A stretch of 6,164 nt of DNA from Thiopontia sp964344435 (GTDB lineage: Bacteria > Pseudomonadota > Gammaproteobacteria > GCF-002020875), in the NCBI GenBank assembly GCA_964344435.1, contig CAYFNH010000117.1, forward strand, positions 1-6,164. Direction: 5' to 3'. The notes under the pieces are model-generated. The model made no database searches. It was not told the origin of the DNA and saw only the letters and a list, made by a program, of their open reading frames with translations. Made by a program: the position numbers and the translations under genes. Shown one piece after another: positions 1 to 6,162 of this stretch; position 1 is the first letter of the stretch; every line of letters begins with the position of its first letter.

Positions 1-2065
1 GCACAAGTTGATGATTTCGGTTGTCAGCGTATTGCTGTTGTTGGTGGTTGCACTGGTCGTGATCTTGCAAGAGACCAATCAAATTCATGACAAGGTGGAA
101 CATGTACGGGGGGAGAGTGTCCCGTTTGCAATGACTGCCAGAGAGATGGACAAGAATGTGGTCGAGGTACAGCAGTGGCTGACCGATATCTCTGCAACCC
201 GTGGTCTGGATGGGCTCAACGATGGCTTTGATGAGGCGGAGAAGGCAAGACAGAAGTTTTTGCAGGGGGTGGCTGCCTTCCGCGAGATGTTTACGGCAGA
301 GAAAGATCAGCAGGCGCTGGAGGAGTTGGCACAGCTGGAGCAGGCCTTTGATGCCTGGTTTGTGGCCGGTACCGCAATGGCCAATGCCTATATCGAAGGG
401 GGGCCGGCTTCAGGTAACCCGCTGATGGGCAGTTTTGACGAGACCGCAGTGCAGCTGGCCGAGTTGCTGGGCCCTTTTGTGGAGGTGCAGTTGGCTGAAT
501 CGGAGCGGATGTTACTGCATGCAGTTGGTTCCGTGAATACGATGCACACTTCGGTCTATCTGATCTTTGCGCTCACCATTTTGATTTCGGTGGTGGTTGG
601 AGTGGTGGTTGCGCGTAGCCTTACGTCCTGTATCGGTCGTCTGCACCGGGTGATCAACCGGGTGAGTGAGTATGGGGAGTTCCAGCACCGGGTGGAGGTG
701 AAGGGGAGTGACGAGATTGCCGAGATAGGGCATGCCGTCAACCATCTGCTGGAGACCCTGCAACAGGCAATCACGGAGAGCAACCAGGTAGTGGGTGCGG
801 TTGCGGCCGGGGAGTTTGATCAGCGCGTCACTTCGCAGCAAAAGGGAGACCTGCAGGTATTGAAGGAGGGGGTGAACGGCTCAGCCGAGAGTGTCGCCTT
901 CATTATGGAAGAGTTGGGCAAGGTGATGGATGCACTCTATAACGGTGATTTCTCGGTACAGATGAGTTCACAGGTTGCGCCTGCTTTTCGTAACAAGACC
1001 GAAGCCGCACTGGGGGCCTTGAGCCAGACCATCGGCGAGATCAGCACGGTGATGGAGAAGATGGAGCAGGGTGAGTTCGAACACCGGGTAACGGCCGATG
1101 CGAGGGGGGAGCTACAGCACCTTACCCAGCGTATCAACGGCTCGATGGGAACCCTGGCGTCAGCCATCGAGGATATTGCTGGCGTGATGCAGGCTCAAAG
1201 TGAAGGCGATCTGACTAAAACCATCGAGAAGAACTATCGAGGCCAGCTGGGAGCATTGAAGGGGGCGATTGCACGCTCTACAGAGAAGTTGAATCAGACC
1301 ATGAGTGAGATTCTGGTGGTCTCGAACGCGGTGGCAAACGCAGCCCAACAGGTATTGAACAGCTCCAACGATGTCAGTCAACGGGCCCAGAACCAGGCAG
1401 CGATGCTGGAGGAGACAGCCGCTTCGATGGAAGAGATGACCGCTACAGTCAGGCAGAATGGGGATGCGGCCCGGCAGGCCAACCAGCTTTCTCTGGATGC
1501 GAGGCAGCTGGCTGGCACCGGCTCGAATGTGGCGCAGCGTGCGGTGGAGGCGATGGCGGGGATTACCGAATCAAGCCAGAAAATTGCCGATATCATCACC
1601 CTGATTGACAGTATCGCTTTTCAGACCAACCTGCTGGCACTCAACGCAGCGGTTGAGGCGGCCCGCGCAGGTGAGCATGGCAAAGGCTTTGCCGTGGTGG
1701 CCGGTGAAGTACGGGCGCTGGCGCAGAAGTCGGCGGACGCCTCTCGTGAAATCAAATCGCTGATCGAGAGTTCAGTGGTGTCGGTAGAGGGGGGGGCAAA
1801 ACATGTCGAGGAGACCGGAGTATCGTTACAGGAGATCAGTAGCTCGATCCAGAAGGTGAACGATATTATTTCGGAGATTACGGCAGCCACTGCAGAGCAG
1901 AACAGCGGAATTGAGCAAGTCAACCGTGCGGTGACAGAGATGGATCAGATGACTCAGCAGAATACTGCACTGGTAGAGGAGTCGACCGAGGCCTCCAGCT
2001 CATTGAGCCAGCAGGCGTCCAGTCTGCGGCAGTTGGTGGGCTTCTTTACCACGAAGGCACGTTAG
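1..2065 (+). CDS. Methyl-accepting chemotaxis protein with five HAMP-like units, 5' end cut by the window
   Basis: This is a transmembrane chemoreceptor that would sense a periplasmic or membrane signal and control a CheA-CheW complex. The frame is open to the left edge (CAC AAG before TTG-ATG at 8-13) and no ribosome site is visible. A Lys directly before the first membrane helix is usual in receptors, so a few N-terminal residues are probably missing. Counting from the TTG at 8: TM1 about 3-20, periplasmic helical sensor about 22-181, TM2 about 183-203, and HAMP 1 about 204-258 with DEI at 235-237. Four more HAMP-like units follow, with Gly-acidic marks at 268, 313, 355 and 400. The cytoplasmic signalling hairpin is about 430-680, with its conserved tip (IAFQTNLLALNAAVEAARAG) at 536-555. 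Glu pairs at 468-469, 475-476 and 657-658 are candidate methylation sites. It ends FFTTKAR, with no CheR-binding pentapeptide. The family is certain; the ligand is unknown. Confidence 0.96.
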   Translation, partial: HKLMISVVSVLLLLVVALVVILQETNQIHDKVEHVRGESVPFAMTAREMDKNVVEVQQWLTDISATRGLDGLNDGFDEAEKARQKFLQGVAAFREMFTAEKDQQALEELAQLEQAFDAWFVAGTAMANAYIEGGPASGNPLMGSFDETAVQLAELLGPFVEVQLAESERMLLHAVGSVNTMHTSVYLIFALTILISVVVGVVVARSLTSCIGRLHRVINRVSEYGEFQHRVEVKGSDEIAEIGHAVNHLLETLQQAITESNQVVGAVAAGEFDQRVTSQQKGDLQVLKEGVNGSAESVAFIMEELGKVMDALYNGDFSVQMSSQVAPAFRNKTEAALGALSQTIGEISTVMEKMEQGEFEHRVTADARGELQHLTQRINGSMGTLASAIEDIAGVMQAQSEGDLTKTIEKNYRGQLGALKGAIARSTEKLNQTMSEILVVSNAVANAAQQVLNSSNDVSQRAQNQAAMLEETAASMEEMTATVRQNGDAARQANQLSLDARQLAGTGSNVAQRAVEAMAGITESSQKIADIITLIDSIAFQTNLLALNAAVEAARAGEHGKGFAVVAGEVRALAQKSADASREIKSLIESSVVSVEGGAKHVEETGVSLQEISSSIQKVNDIISEITAATAEQNSGIEQVNRAVTEMDQMTQQNTALVEESTEASSSLSQQASSLRQLVGFFTTKAR

Positions 2066-2079
2066 GGCTAGTGCTGACT

Positions 2080-2092
2080 GAGGCCGGGCCTC
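2080..2092. other. Small GC-rich inverted repeat after the chemoreceptor gene
   Basis: GAGGC and GCCTC form a 5-bp stem around a CGG loop, 14 bp after the receptor stop codon. No T-run follows on either strand, so it is not a standard intrinsic terminator. It may contribute to 3' end stability or Rho-dependent ending in this convergent spacer. The stem is short and could be chance. Confidence 0.35.
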
Positions 2093-2111
2093 GCAGGTGA
2101 TCTGAATGGTG

Positions 2112-2133
2112 CCTCCTCAGGCTTGTGAGGAGG
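2112..2133. other. Perfect 8-bp inverted repeat covering the 3' end of the response regulator gene
   Basis: CCTCCTCA (2112-2119) and TGAGGAGG (2126-2133) pair perfectly around a 6-base loop, with possible G-T pairs extending the stem outward. The left arm contains the response regulator stop codon (2117-2119, minus strand), so the hairpin spans its last codons. There is no U-tract on either side, so a bidirectional intrinsic terminator is not demonstrated. It may protect or end the two converging transcripts. The structure is plain in the sequence; the function is inferred. Confidence 0.5.
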
Positions 2134-2503
2134 TGAAGCGGTGGATGATCTCGATCAGCTTCTCTGGTGAGAAAGGCTTTTTCATCCACGCCTTGACTCC
2201 GAGGCTGCGGGCCTCGTTCTTGCAGGCACTATCACTGGAGGTGGTGAGGAAGATAAAGGGGATCTGATTGTAGGCCGAGCAGCGTTTACGCACCTGTCTC
2301 AGCATCTCCATTCCATCCATTCGCGGCATGTTGATGTCCACCAGTACCAGATCATAGGGACGGGCGCTGGCGGCACACATCTTTTCCAGTCCCTCGACCC
2401 CATCTTTTGCGGCATCACAGGTAATATCACTCTTTTTCAGTGAAAATCGAACCATGTTGATCACGGTGGTGGAGTCGTCGACGGTGAGAATGTGAATCGG
2501 CAT
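2117..2503 (-). CDS. Single-domain CheY-like response regulator
   Basis: This is a stand-alone receiver domain of 128 residues with no output domain. It should be phosphorylated by a histidine kinase and act by protein contact, as CheY does. The acidic pair is D9-D10, the phospho-acceptor is D56 within LVDINMPRMDG, the switch Thr is T87 or T88, and the conserved Lys is K109 in KKPF. The usual Tyr or Phe switch position (CheY Tyr106) is Trp106 here. I chose the ATG at 2503 because MPIHILTVDD is a normal receiver N-terminus. The frame stays open to 2725, but the extra residues look like no domain and overlap the divergent protease gene. No clear Shine-Dalgarno precedes the ATG, and a GTG two codons upstream (2509) is an alternative. 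The gene converges on the chemoreceptor, so a shared pathway is plausible but not shown. No cheA, cheW or flagellar gene is nearby, so I do not call it cheY. Confidence 0.93.
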   Translation of the reverse strand: MPIHILTVDDSTTVINMVRFSLKKSDITCDAAKDGVEGLEKMCAASARPYDLVLVDINMPRMDGMEMLRQVRKRCSAYNQIPFIFLTTSSDSACKNEARSLGVKAWMKKPFSPEKLIEIIHRFTSSQA

Positions 2504-2518
2504 GGGCACTACGATAAC

Positions 2519-2546
2519 GGCAATGGAGTGAGATGGCAATGGGGTG
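2519..2546. repeat. Direct repeat in the divergent spacer
   Basis: GGCAATGGAGTG (2519-2530) recurs as GGCAATGGGGTG (2535-2546), 11 of 12 bases identical, with a 16-bp period. It lies in the 81-bp spacer between the divergent response regulator and protease genes. It could be a tandem operator or a local duplication. I found no convincing -35/-10 pair for either gene in this spacer, so a regulatory role is a guess. Confidence 0.4.
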
Positions 2547-2570
2547 GTTGGGTTGCAGGGCGTATATGCA

Positions 2571-2576
2571 GAGAGG
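2571..2576 (+). promoter_or_regulatory. Ribosome binding site supporting a GTG start for the protease
   Basis: GAGAGG lies 8 bases before the GTG at 2585. An in-frame TGA (2582-2584) directly precedes that GTG, so the gene cannot start further upstream. The next candidate, the ATG at 2606, would shorten the membrane anchor and lacks this site. Confidence 0.65.
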
Positions 2577-2584
2577 CCCCCTGA

Positions 2585-3058
2585 GTGCGTGATCTTTTCT
2601 ATGTGATGGCAGCGTTTGCAGCGATCTATCTGCTGTTTTCCGGGCTGTTGCAGAGTCCGCCGCCACAGCTGGTGGTCTCTCCGCAGGGAACCCGGGTTAC
2701 TCTGTATGCAGATCGTAGTGGCCACTTTCGTGGTGATGGATCGATCAATGGGGTGGCGGTCGAATTTCTGGTCGATACCGGCGCCAGCTATCTCTCTCTG
2801 CCGGAGTCGCTGGCAAACCGGTTGGGGCTGAAGGGGGCTTTGGCAGATTCACCCCGGGTGTTATTGGAGACGGCGGCGGGGCAGGTGGCCGCCTACCGGA
2901 CTCTGGTGGAGGTGGTACGCTTTTCCGGTATCGAGCAGCATCATGTCGCTGCGGTGGTGGTTCCGGGGCTGGCTCAGCCGCTGTTGGGGATGAATTTTCT
3001 CAAGCATCTGGAGATTCAGCAGCGGGATGGAGAGATGGTGCTGCAGCAGCATCGGTAG
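2585..3058 (+). CDS. Membrane-anchored retropepsin-like (clan AA) aspartic protease
   Basis: This 157-residue protein has an N-terminal hydrophobic segment (about 4-22) that likely anchors it in the inner membrane. A short Pro-rich linker (24-27) leads to a single retropepsin-like domain, probably facing the periplasm. The catalytic motif is FLVDTGAS at 61-68 with D64. The second conserved element, PLLGMNFL at 132-139, matches the hydrophobic-Gly motif that ends the retropepsin fold. One domain has one catalytic Asp, so the active enzyme should be a dimer. Length and order fit the TIGR02281-type clan AA proteases of proteobacteria, whose substrates are mostly unknown. The start is a GTG with a good ribosome site. 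The stop directly abuts the -10 box of the guaBA promoter. The gene may reach guaBA by read-through, but no functional link to purine synthesis is known. Confidence 0.9.
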   Translation: MRDLFYVMAAFAAIYLLFSGLLQSPPPQLVVSPQGTRVTLYADRSGHFRGDGSINGVAVEFLVDTGASYLSLPESLANRLGLKGALADSPRVLLETAAGQVAAYRTLVEVVRFSGIEQHHVAAVVVPGLAQPLLGMNFLKHLEIQQRDGEMVLQQHR

Positions 3059-3071
3059 TATAATCCGCGCC
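3059..3071 (+). promoter_or_regulatory. Likely guaBA promoter: consensus -10 and all-G/C discriminator
   Basis: A perfect TATAAT lies at 3059-3064, right after the protease stop codon. It is followed by CCGCGC (3065-3070), an all-G/C discriminator, which would put the transcription start near 3071-3072 and give a leader of about 28 bases. No good -35 box is found at 16-18 bp spacing (best TGGTGC at 3036-3041), so an activator may assist. GC-rich discriminators are typical of promoters inhibited by ppGpp and DksA, and E. coli guaBA is known to be under stringent and growth-rate control. I see no PurR operator. The start site is inferred. Confidence 0.65.
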
Positions 3072-3099
3072 TCTCTTTTTTCCGAATCTGGAGTCCGCC

Positions 3100-4557
3100 A
3101 TGCGTCTTGTCGAGCAAGCCTATACCTTTGATGATGTCCTTCTTGTTCCTGCCCACTCAACCGTTATTCCGGCGGAGGTTTCGCTCCGTTCCCGTCTGAC
3201 CCGTGAAATTGAACTCAATATTCCACTGGTTTCTGCAGCGATGGATACGGTGACCGAGTCCAGTCTCGCCATTGCATTGGCGCAGGAGGGGGGGGTTGGC
3301 ATTGTCCACAAGAATATGAGTGCGAAGGCGCAGGCACGTGAGGTGCTCAGGGTAAAACGCTTCGAGAGTGGTGTGGTGACCGATCCGGTTACGATCTCAC
3401 CCACGGCAACGATTGGAGAGGTGATGGAGTTGACCCGCAAGTATGGGATCTCCGGACTGCCGGTTGTCGATGGCAGTGATTTGGTGGGAATTGTGACCAG
3501 TCGTGACCTCCGTTTCGAGAGTCGTCTGGATGAGAAGGTCTCTGCGGTAATGACTCCGAAGGAGCGTCTGGTGACCGTCAAGGAAGGGGCGGACAGAGAG
3601 CAGGTCAAGGCGCTGCTGCACGAGCACCGTATCGAGAAGGTGCTGGTGGTGAATGATGATTTTCAGTTGCGTGGCATGGTTACCGTCAAGGATATCCAGC
3701 GCGCAACCGACAAGCCCAACGCCTGCAAGGATGAGCAGGAGCGCCTGCGGGTTGGTGCCGCCGTGGGTACCGGGGCCGATACCGAGGAGCGGGTTGCGGC
3801 ACTGGCCGAGGCGGGGGTCGATGTGATTGTGGTGGATACCGCGCATGGCCACTCGCAGGGGGTGTTGGATCGAGTCCAATGGGTGAAGGCGAACTTCCCT
3901 CAAGTGCAGGTGATTGGTGGCAATATCGCTACCGGTGATGCCGCGCTGGATCTGGTCAAGGCAGGTGCGGATGCGGTCAAGGTGGGTATTGGCCCGGGTT
4001 CGATCTGTACCACTCGTATTGTGGCCGGGGTTGGGGTGCCACAGATTACAGCAGTATCCAATGTGGTCAAGGCGCTGGAGGGGACCGGTGTGCCCGCCAT
4101 TGCCGATGGGGGTATTCGTTACTCTGGCGATATGGCCAAGGCGATTGTGGCTGGCGCACACTCCATCATGGTGGGAGGGATGTTGGCCGGTACCGAGGAG
4201 GCACCCGGTGAAGTGGAGCTCTATCAGGGGCGCTCTTACAAATCCTACCGTGGCATGGGATCACTGGGGGCGATGCAGAAGGGCTCCAGTGACCGCTATT
4301 TCCAGGACAAGAATCAGGGGGCAGAGAAGCTGGTACCAGAGGGGATTGAGGGGCGTGTTCCCTACAAGGGACCAATGGCTGCGATTGTCCATCAGATGAT
4401 GGGGGGGCTGCGTTCCAGTATGGGGTACACCGGCTGTGCCAATCTTGAAGAGATGCGTACCCGGCCGCAGTTTGTTCAGGTGACTGGAGCAGGCATGGTG
4501 GAGAGTCATGTACATGACGTTAGCATTACCAAGGAAGCACCAAATTACAGAGTTTAA
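3100..4557 (+). CDS. guaB: Inosine-5'-monophosphate dehydrogenase
   Basis: IMPDH oxidises IMP to XMP with NAD+, the committed step of guanine nucleotide synthesis, in the cytoplasm. The 485-residue protein is about the length of the E. coli enzyme. A TIM barrel begins at the N-terminus (AYTFDDVLLVPAHS at 7-20, SAAMDT at 45-50). It is interrupted by two CBS domains (about 93-207), where purine nucleotides can bind and regulate. The barrel resumes with VVDTAHGHS at 244-252. The catalytic loop GPGSICTTR (298-306) has nucleophile C303. The IMP phosphate-binding segment DGGIRYSGD is at 336-344, and the mobile flap includes EGRVPYKG at 417-424. The start ATG has GGAG at 3090-3093, six bases upstream. 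It heads the guaBA operon, with guaA 27 bp downstream. The gene is intact and I see nothing unusual in it. Confidence 0.99.
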   Translation: MRLVEQAYTFDDVLLVPAHSTVIPAEVSLRSRLTREIELNIPLVSAAMDTVTESSLAIALAQEGGVGIVHKNMSAKAQAREVLRVKRFESGVVTDPVTISPTATIGEVMELTRKYGISGLPVVDGSDLVGIVTSRDLRFESRLDEKVSAVMTPKERLVTVKEGADREQVKALLHEHRIEKVLVVNDDFQLRGMVTVKDIQRATDKPNACKDEQERLRVGAAVGTGADTEERVAALAEAGVDVIVVDTAHGHSQGVLDRVQWVKANFPQVQVIGGNIATGDAALDLVKAGADAVKVGIGPGSICTTRIVAGVGVPQITAVSNVVKALEGTGVPAIADGGIRYSGDMAKAIVAGAHSIMVGGMLAGTEEAPGEVELYQGRSYKSYRGMGSLGAMQKGSSDRYFQDKNQGAEKLVPEGIEGRVPYKGPMAAIVHQMMGGLRSSMGYTGCANLEEMRTRPQFVQVTGAGMVESHVHDVSITKEAPNYRV

Positions 4558-4572
4558 ATAGTGGCTTATTGA

Positions 4573-4577
4573 AAGGA
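4573..4577 (+). promoter_or_regulatory. Ribosome binding site that selects the second ATG of guaA
   Basis: AAGGA lies 4 bases before the first ATG (4582) and 7 bases before the second (4585). Seven is the normal spacing. Starting at 4585 also gives MSVNIHNDRIL, which aligns without gaps to the E. coli GuaA N-terminus. The first ATG would add a single Met. Confidence 0.7.
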
Positions 4578-4584
4578 TCTCATG

Positions 4585-6162
4585 ATGAGTGTGAATATCC
4601 ATAATGACCGTATCCTGATTCTCGACTTTGGGTCACAGTACACCCAGCTGATTGCGCGTCGAGTACGTGAGGCGGGGGTCTACTGTGAACTCTATCCGTG
4701 GGATCTGGAGGAGGAGGCGATCCGTGAATTTGCCCCCAAAGGGATCATCCTCTCCGGTGGCCCGGAGTCGACTACTGTTGAGGAGGCACCTGAGGCGCCG
4801 CAGATCGTGTTTGAACTGGGGGTGCCGGTGCTGGGGATCTGCTATGGCATGCAGACCATGGCGGCCCAGCTTGGCGGCAAGACCGAGAATGCCGATCATC
4901 ATGAATATGGTTATGCACAGGTACGGGCCCACGGCCACACTGCACTGCTGAAGGATATTGAGGATCACGCATCGCCTGAAGGATACGGGCTGCTGGACGT
5001 CTGGATGAGTCACGGTGATCGGGTGGCTGAATTGCCGGAAGGTTTTATTGTCATGGCCTCCACCGACAATGCACCACTGGCCGGAATGGCTGACGAGAAT
5101 CGCAACTTCTATGGGGTTCAGTTCCACCCCGAAGTGACCCACACCAAGCAGGGGGATCGCATCCTCAATCGTTTCGTGCTCGATATCTGTGGTTGTGCTG
5201 CATTGTGGAACCCGGCCAATATTATTGAGGAGAGTATCGAGCAGATCCGCAAACAGGTGGGCGATGATGAGGTGCTGCTGGGACTCTCCGGTGGGGTTGA
5301 CTCCTCGGTGGTGGCAGCCCTGTTGCACCGCGCGATTGGGGATCAGCTCACCTGTGTCTTTGTTGATAATGGTTTGCTGCGTCTGAACGAGGGAGATCAG
5401 GTGATGGCAATGTTTGCCGAGCATATGGGGATCCGCGTGGTTCGTGCCGATGCCGAGCAACGCTTTCTTGATAACCTGAAGGGGGAGACCGATCCGGAGA
5501 AGAAGCGCAAGATCATCGGCCACACCTTCATTGAGGTGTTTGATGAAGAGTCAGCCAGGCTGACCAATGTGAAGTGGCTGGCCCAGGGGACGATCTATCC
5601 CGATGTGATCGAATCGGCGGGTGCCAAGTCGGGCAAGGCCAAGGTGATCAAGTCCCACCACAATGTCGGGGGGCTGCCGGAGGATATGAAGCTGGAGTTG
5701 CTGGAGCCGCTGCGTGAACTGTTCAAGGATGAGGTGCGCAAGATCGGTATCGAGCTCGGTCTTCCTTCGGAGATGGTCTACCGCCATCCATTTCCGGGGC
5801 CGGGGCTGGGGGTTCGTATCCTTGGTGAGGTGAAGAAGGAGTATGCCGACCTGCTGCGCCTGGCCGATGACATCTTCATCTCCGAGCTGCGGGCCGCCAA
5901 CCTTTATGATTCAGTCAGTCAGGCCTTTGTGGTTTTCCTGCCGGTACGCTCGGTTGGGGTGATGGGGGACAACCGCCAGTATGACTATGTAGTGGCGCTG
6001 CGGGCCGTGGAGACCATCGACTTCATGACGGCACGCTGGGCGCATCTTCCGTATGAGTTTCTTGGAAATGTATCGACAAGAATAATTAATGAAATCAATG
6101 GTATATCAAGAGTTTCTTATGATATTTCTGGAAAGCCTCCGGCTACGATAGAGTGGGAGTAG
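4585..6162 (+). CDS. guaA: GMP synthase (glutamine-hydrolysing), with a compositionally foreign 3' end
   Basis: GuaA converts XMP to GMP using ATP and glutamine. From the ATG at 4585 it has 525 residues, the same as E. coli GuaA. The class I glutamine amidotransferase domain (about 8-200) has its triad at C86 (GICYGMQ), H181 and E183 (QFHPEV). The ATP pyrophosphatase domain carries the P-loop SGGVDSS at 235-241 and K381 in the lid region. The C-terminal dimerisation and XMP-binding domain (about 405-525) contains HPFPGPGLGVRILGE (401-415) and ends KPPATIEWE. It follows guaB by 27 bp with no promoter or terminator between, so the two are co-transcribed. The last ~34 codons are AT-rich and use ATA and AGA, which occur nowhere earlier in the gene, yet the protein sequence there remains conserved. 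This suggests the 3' end was replaced by an integrating element. An ATG at 4582 is the alternative start. Confidence 0.99.
   Translation: MSVNIHNDRILILDFGSQYTQLIARRVREAGVYCELYPWDLEEEAIREFAPKGIILSGGPESTTVEEAPEAPQIVFELGVPVLGICYGMQTMAAQLGGKTENADHHEYGYAQVRAHGHTALLKDIEDHASPEGYGLLDVWMSHGDRVAELPEGFIVMASTDNAPLAGMADENRNFYGVQFHPEVTHTKQGDRILNRFVLDICGCAALWNPANIIEESIEQIRKQVGDDEVLLGLSGGVDSSVVAALLHRAIGDQLTCVFVDNGLLRLNEGDQVMAMFAEHMGIRVVRADAEQRFLDNLKGETDPEKKRKIIGHTFIEVFDEESARLTNVKWLAQGTIYPDVIESAGAKSGKAKVIKSHHNVGGLPEDMKLELLEPLRELFKDEVRKIGIELGLPSEMVYRHPFPGPGLGVRILGEVKKEYADLLRLADDIFISELRAANLYDSVSQAFVVFLPVRSVGVMGDNRQYDYVVALRAVETIDFMTARWAHLPYEFLGNVSTRIINEINGISRVSYDISGKPPATIEWE
6055..6162 (+). mobile_element. Probable island-derived replacement 3' end of guaA (left attachment region)
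   Basis: GC content is 60-62% in the two 60-bp blocks at 5941-6060, but 19 of 70 bases (27%) at 6061-6130 and 37 of 102 (36%) at 6061-6162. All three ATA codons and both AGA codons of guaA lie here. The reading frame and conserved C-terminus are kept, so this is a homologous end with a different history, not random foreign DNA. The integrase crossover could lie near 6040-6065, or the conserved terminal GAGTGGGAG (6151-6159) could be the core. Genomic islands that integrate at the 3' end of guaA are known. No integrase gene is inside the window, so the element itself is inferred. Confidence 0.6.

Noticed and set aside
1789..1796. G8 run in the chemoreceptor gene as a phase-variation tract
   Set aside because: A G8 run also occurs in guaB (3288-3295) and a G7 run at 4401-4407, where switching off would be costly. 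All come from adjacent GGG glycine codons preferred in this genome.
2563..2568. TATATG as a -10 box for the protease gene
   Set aside because: The transcription start would fall around 2575, inside the ribosome binding site, leaving almost no leader. No matching -35 is convincing.
2504..2725. N-terminal extension of the response regulator to a start at 2725
   Set aside because: The extra 74 residues resemble no domain and are opposite the N-terminus of the protease gene. The receiver fold begins at the ATG at 2503.
3397..4161. Long open frame (254 codons) on the minus strand inside guaB
   Set aside because: It is the mirror of a strongly coding GC-rich gene, is rich in His, Arg and Gly, has no recognisable domain, and guaB is certain in this region.
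3914..4399. Plus-strand open frame of 161 codons within guaB in another frame
   Set aside because: It is rich in Arg, Trp and Pro as expected of an out-of-frame reading of a GC-rich gene. It has no ribosome site and no domain.
4633..5523. Long open frame (296 codons) on the minus strand inside guaA
   Set aside because: It is antisense to conserved GMP synthase motifs and has no domain features. It is explained by the codon bias of guaA.
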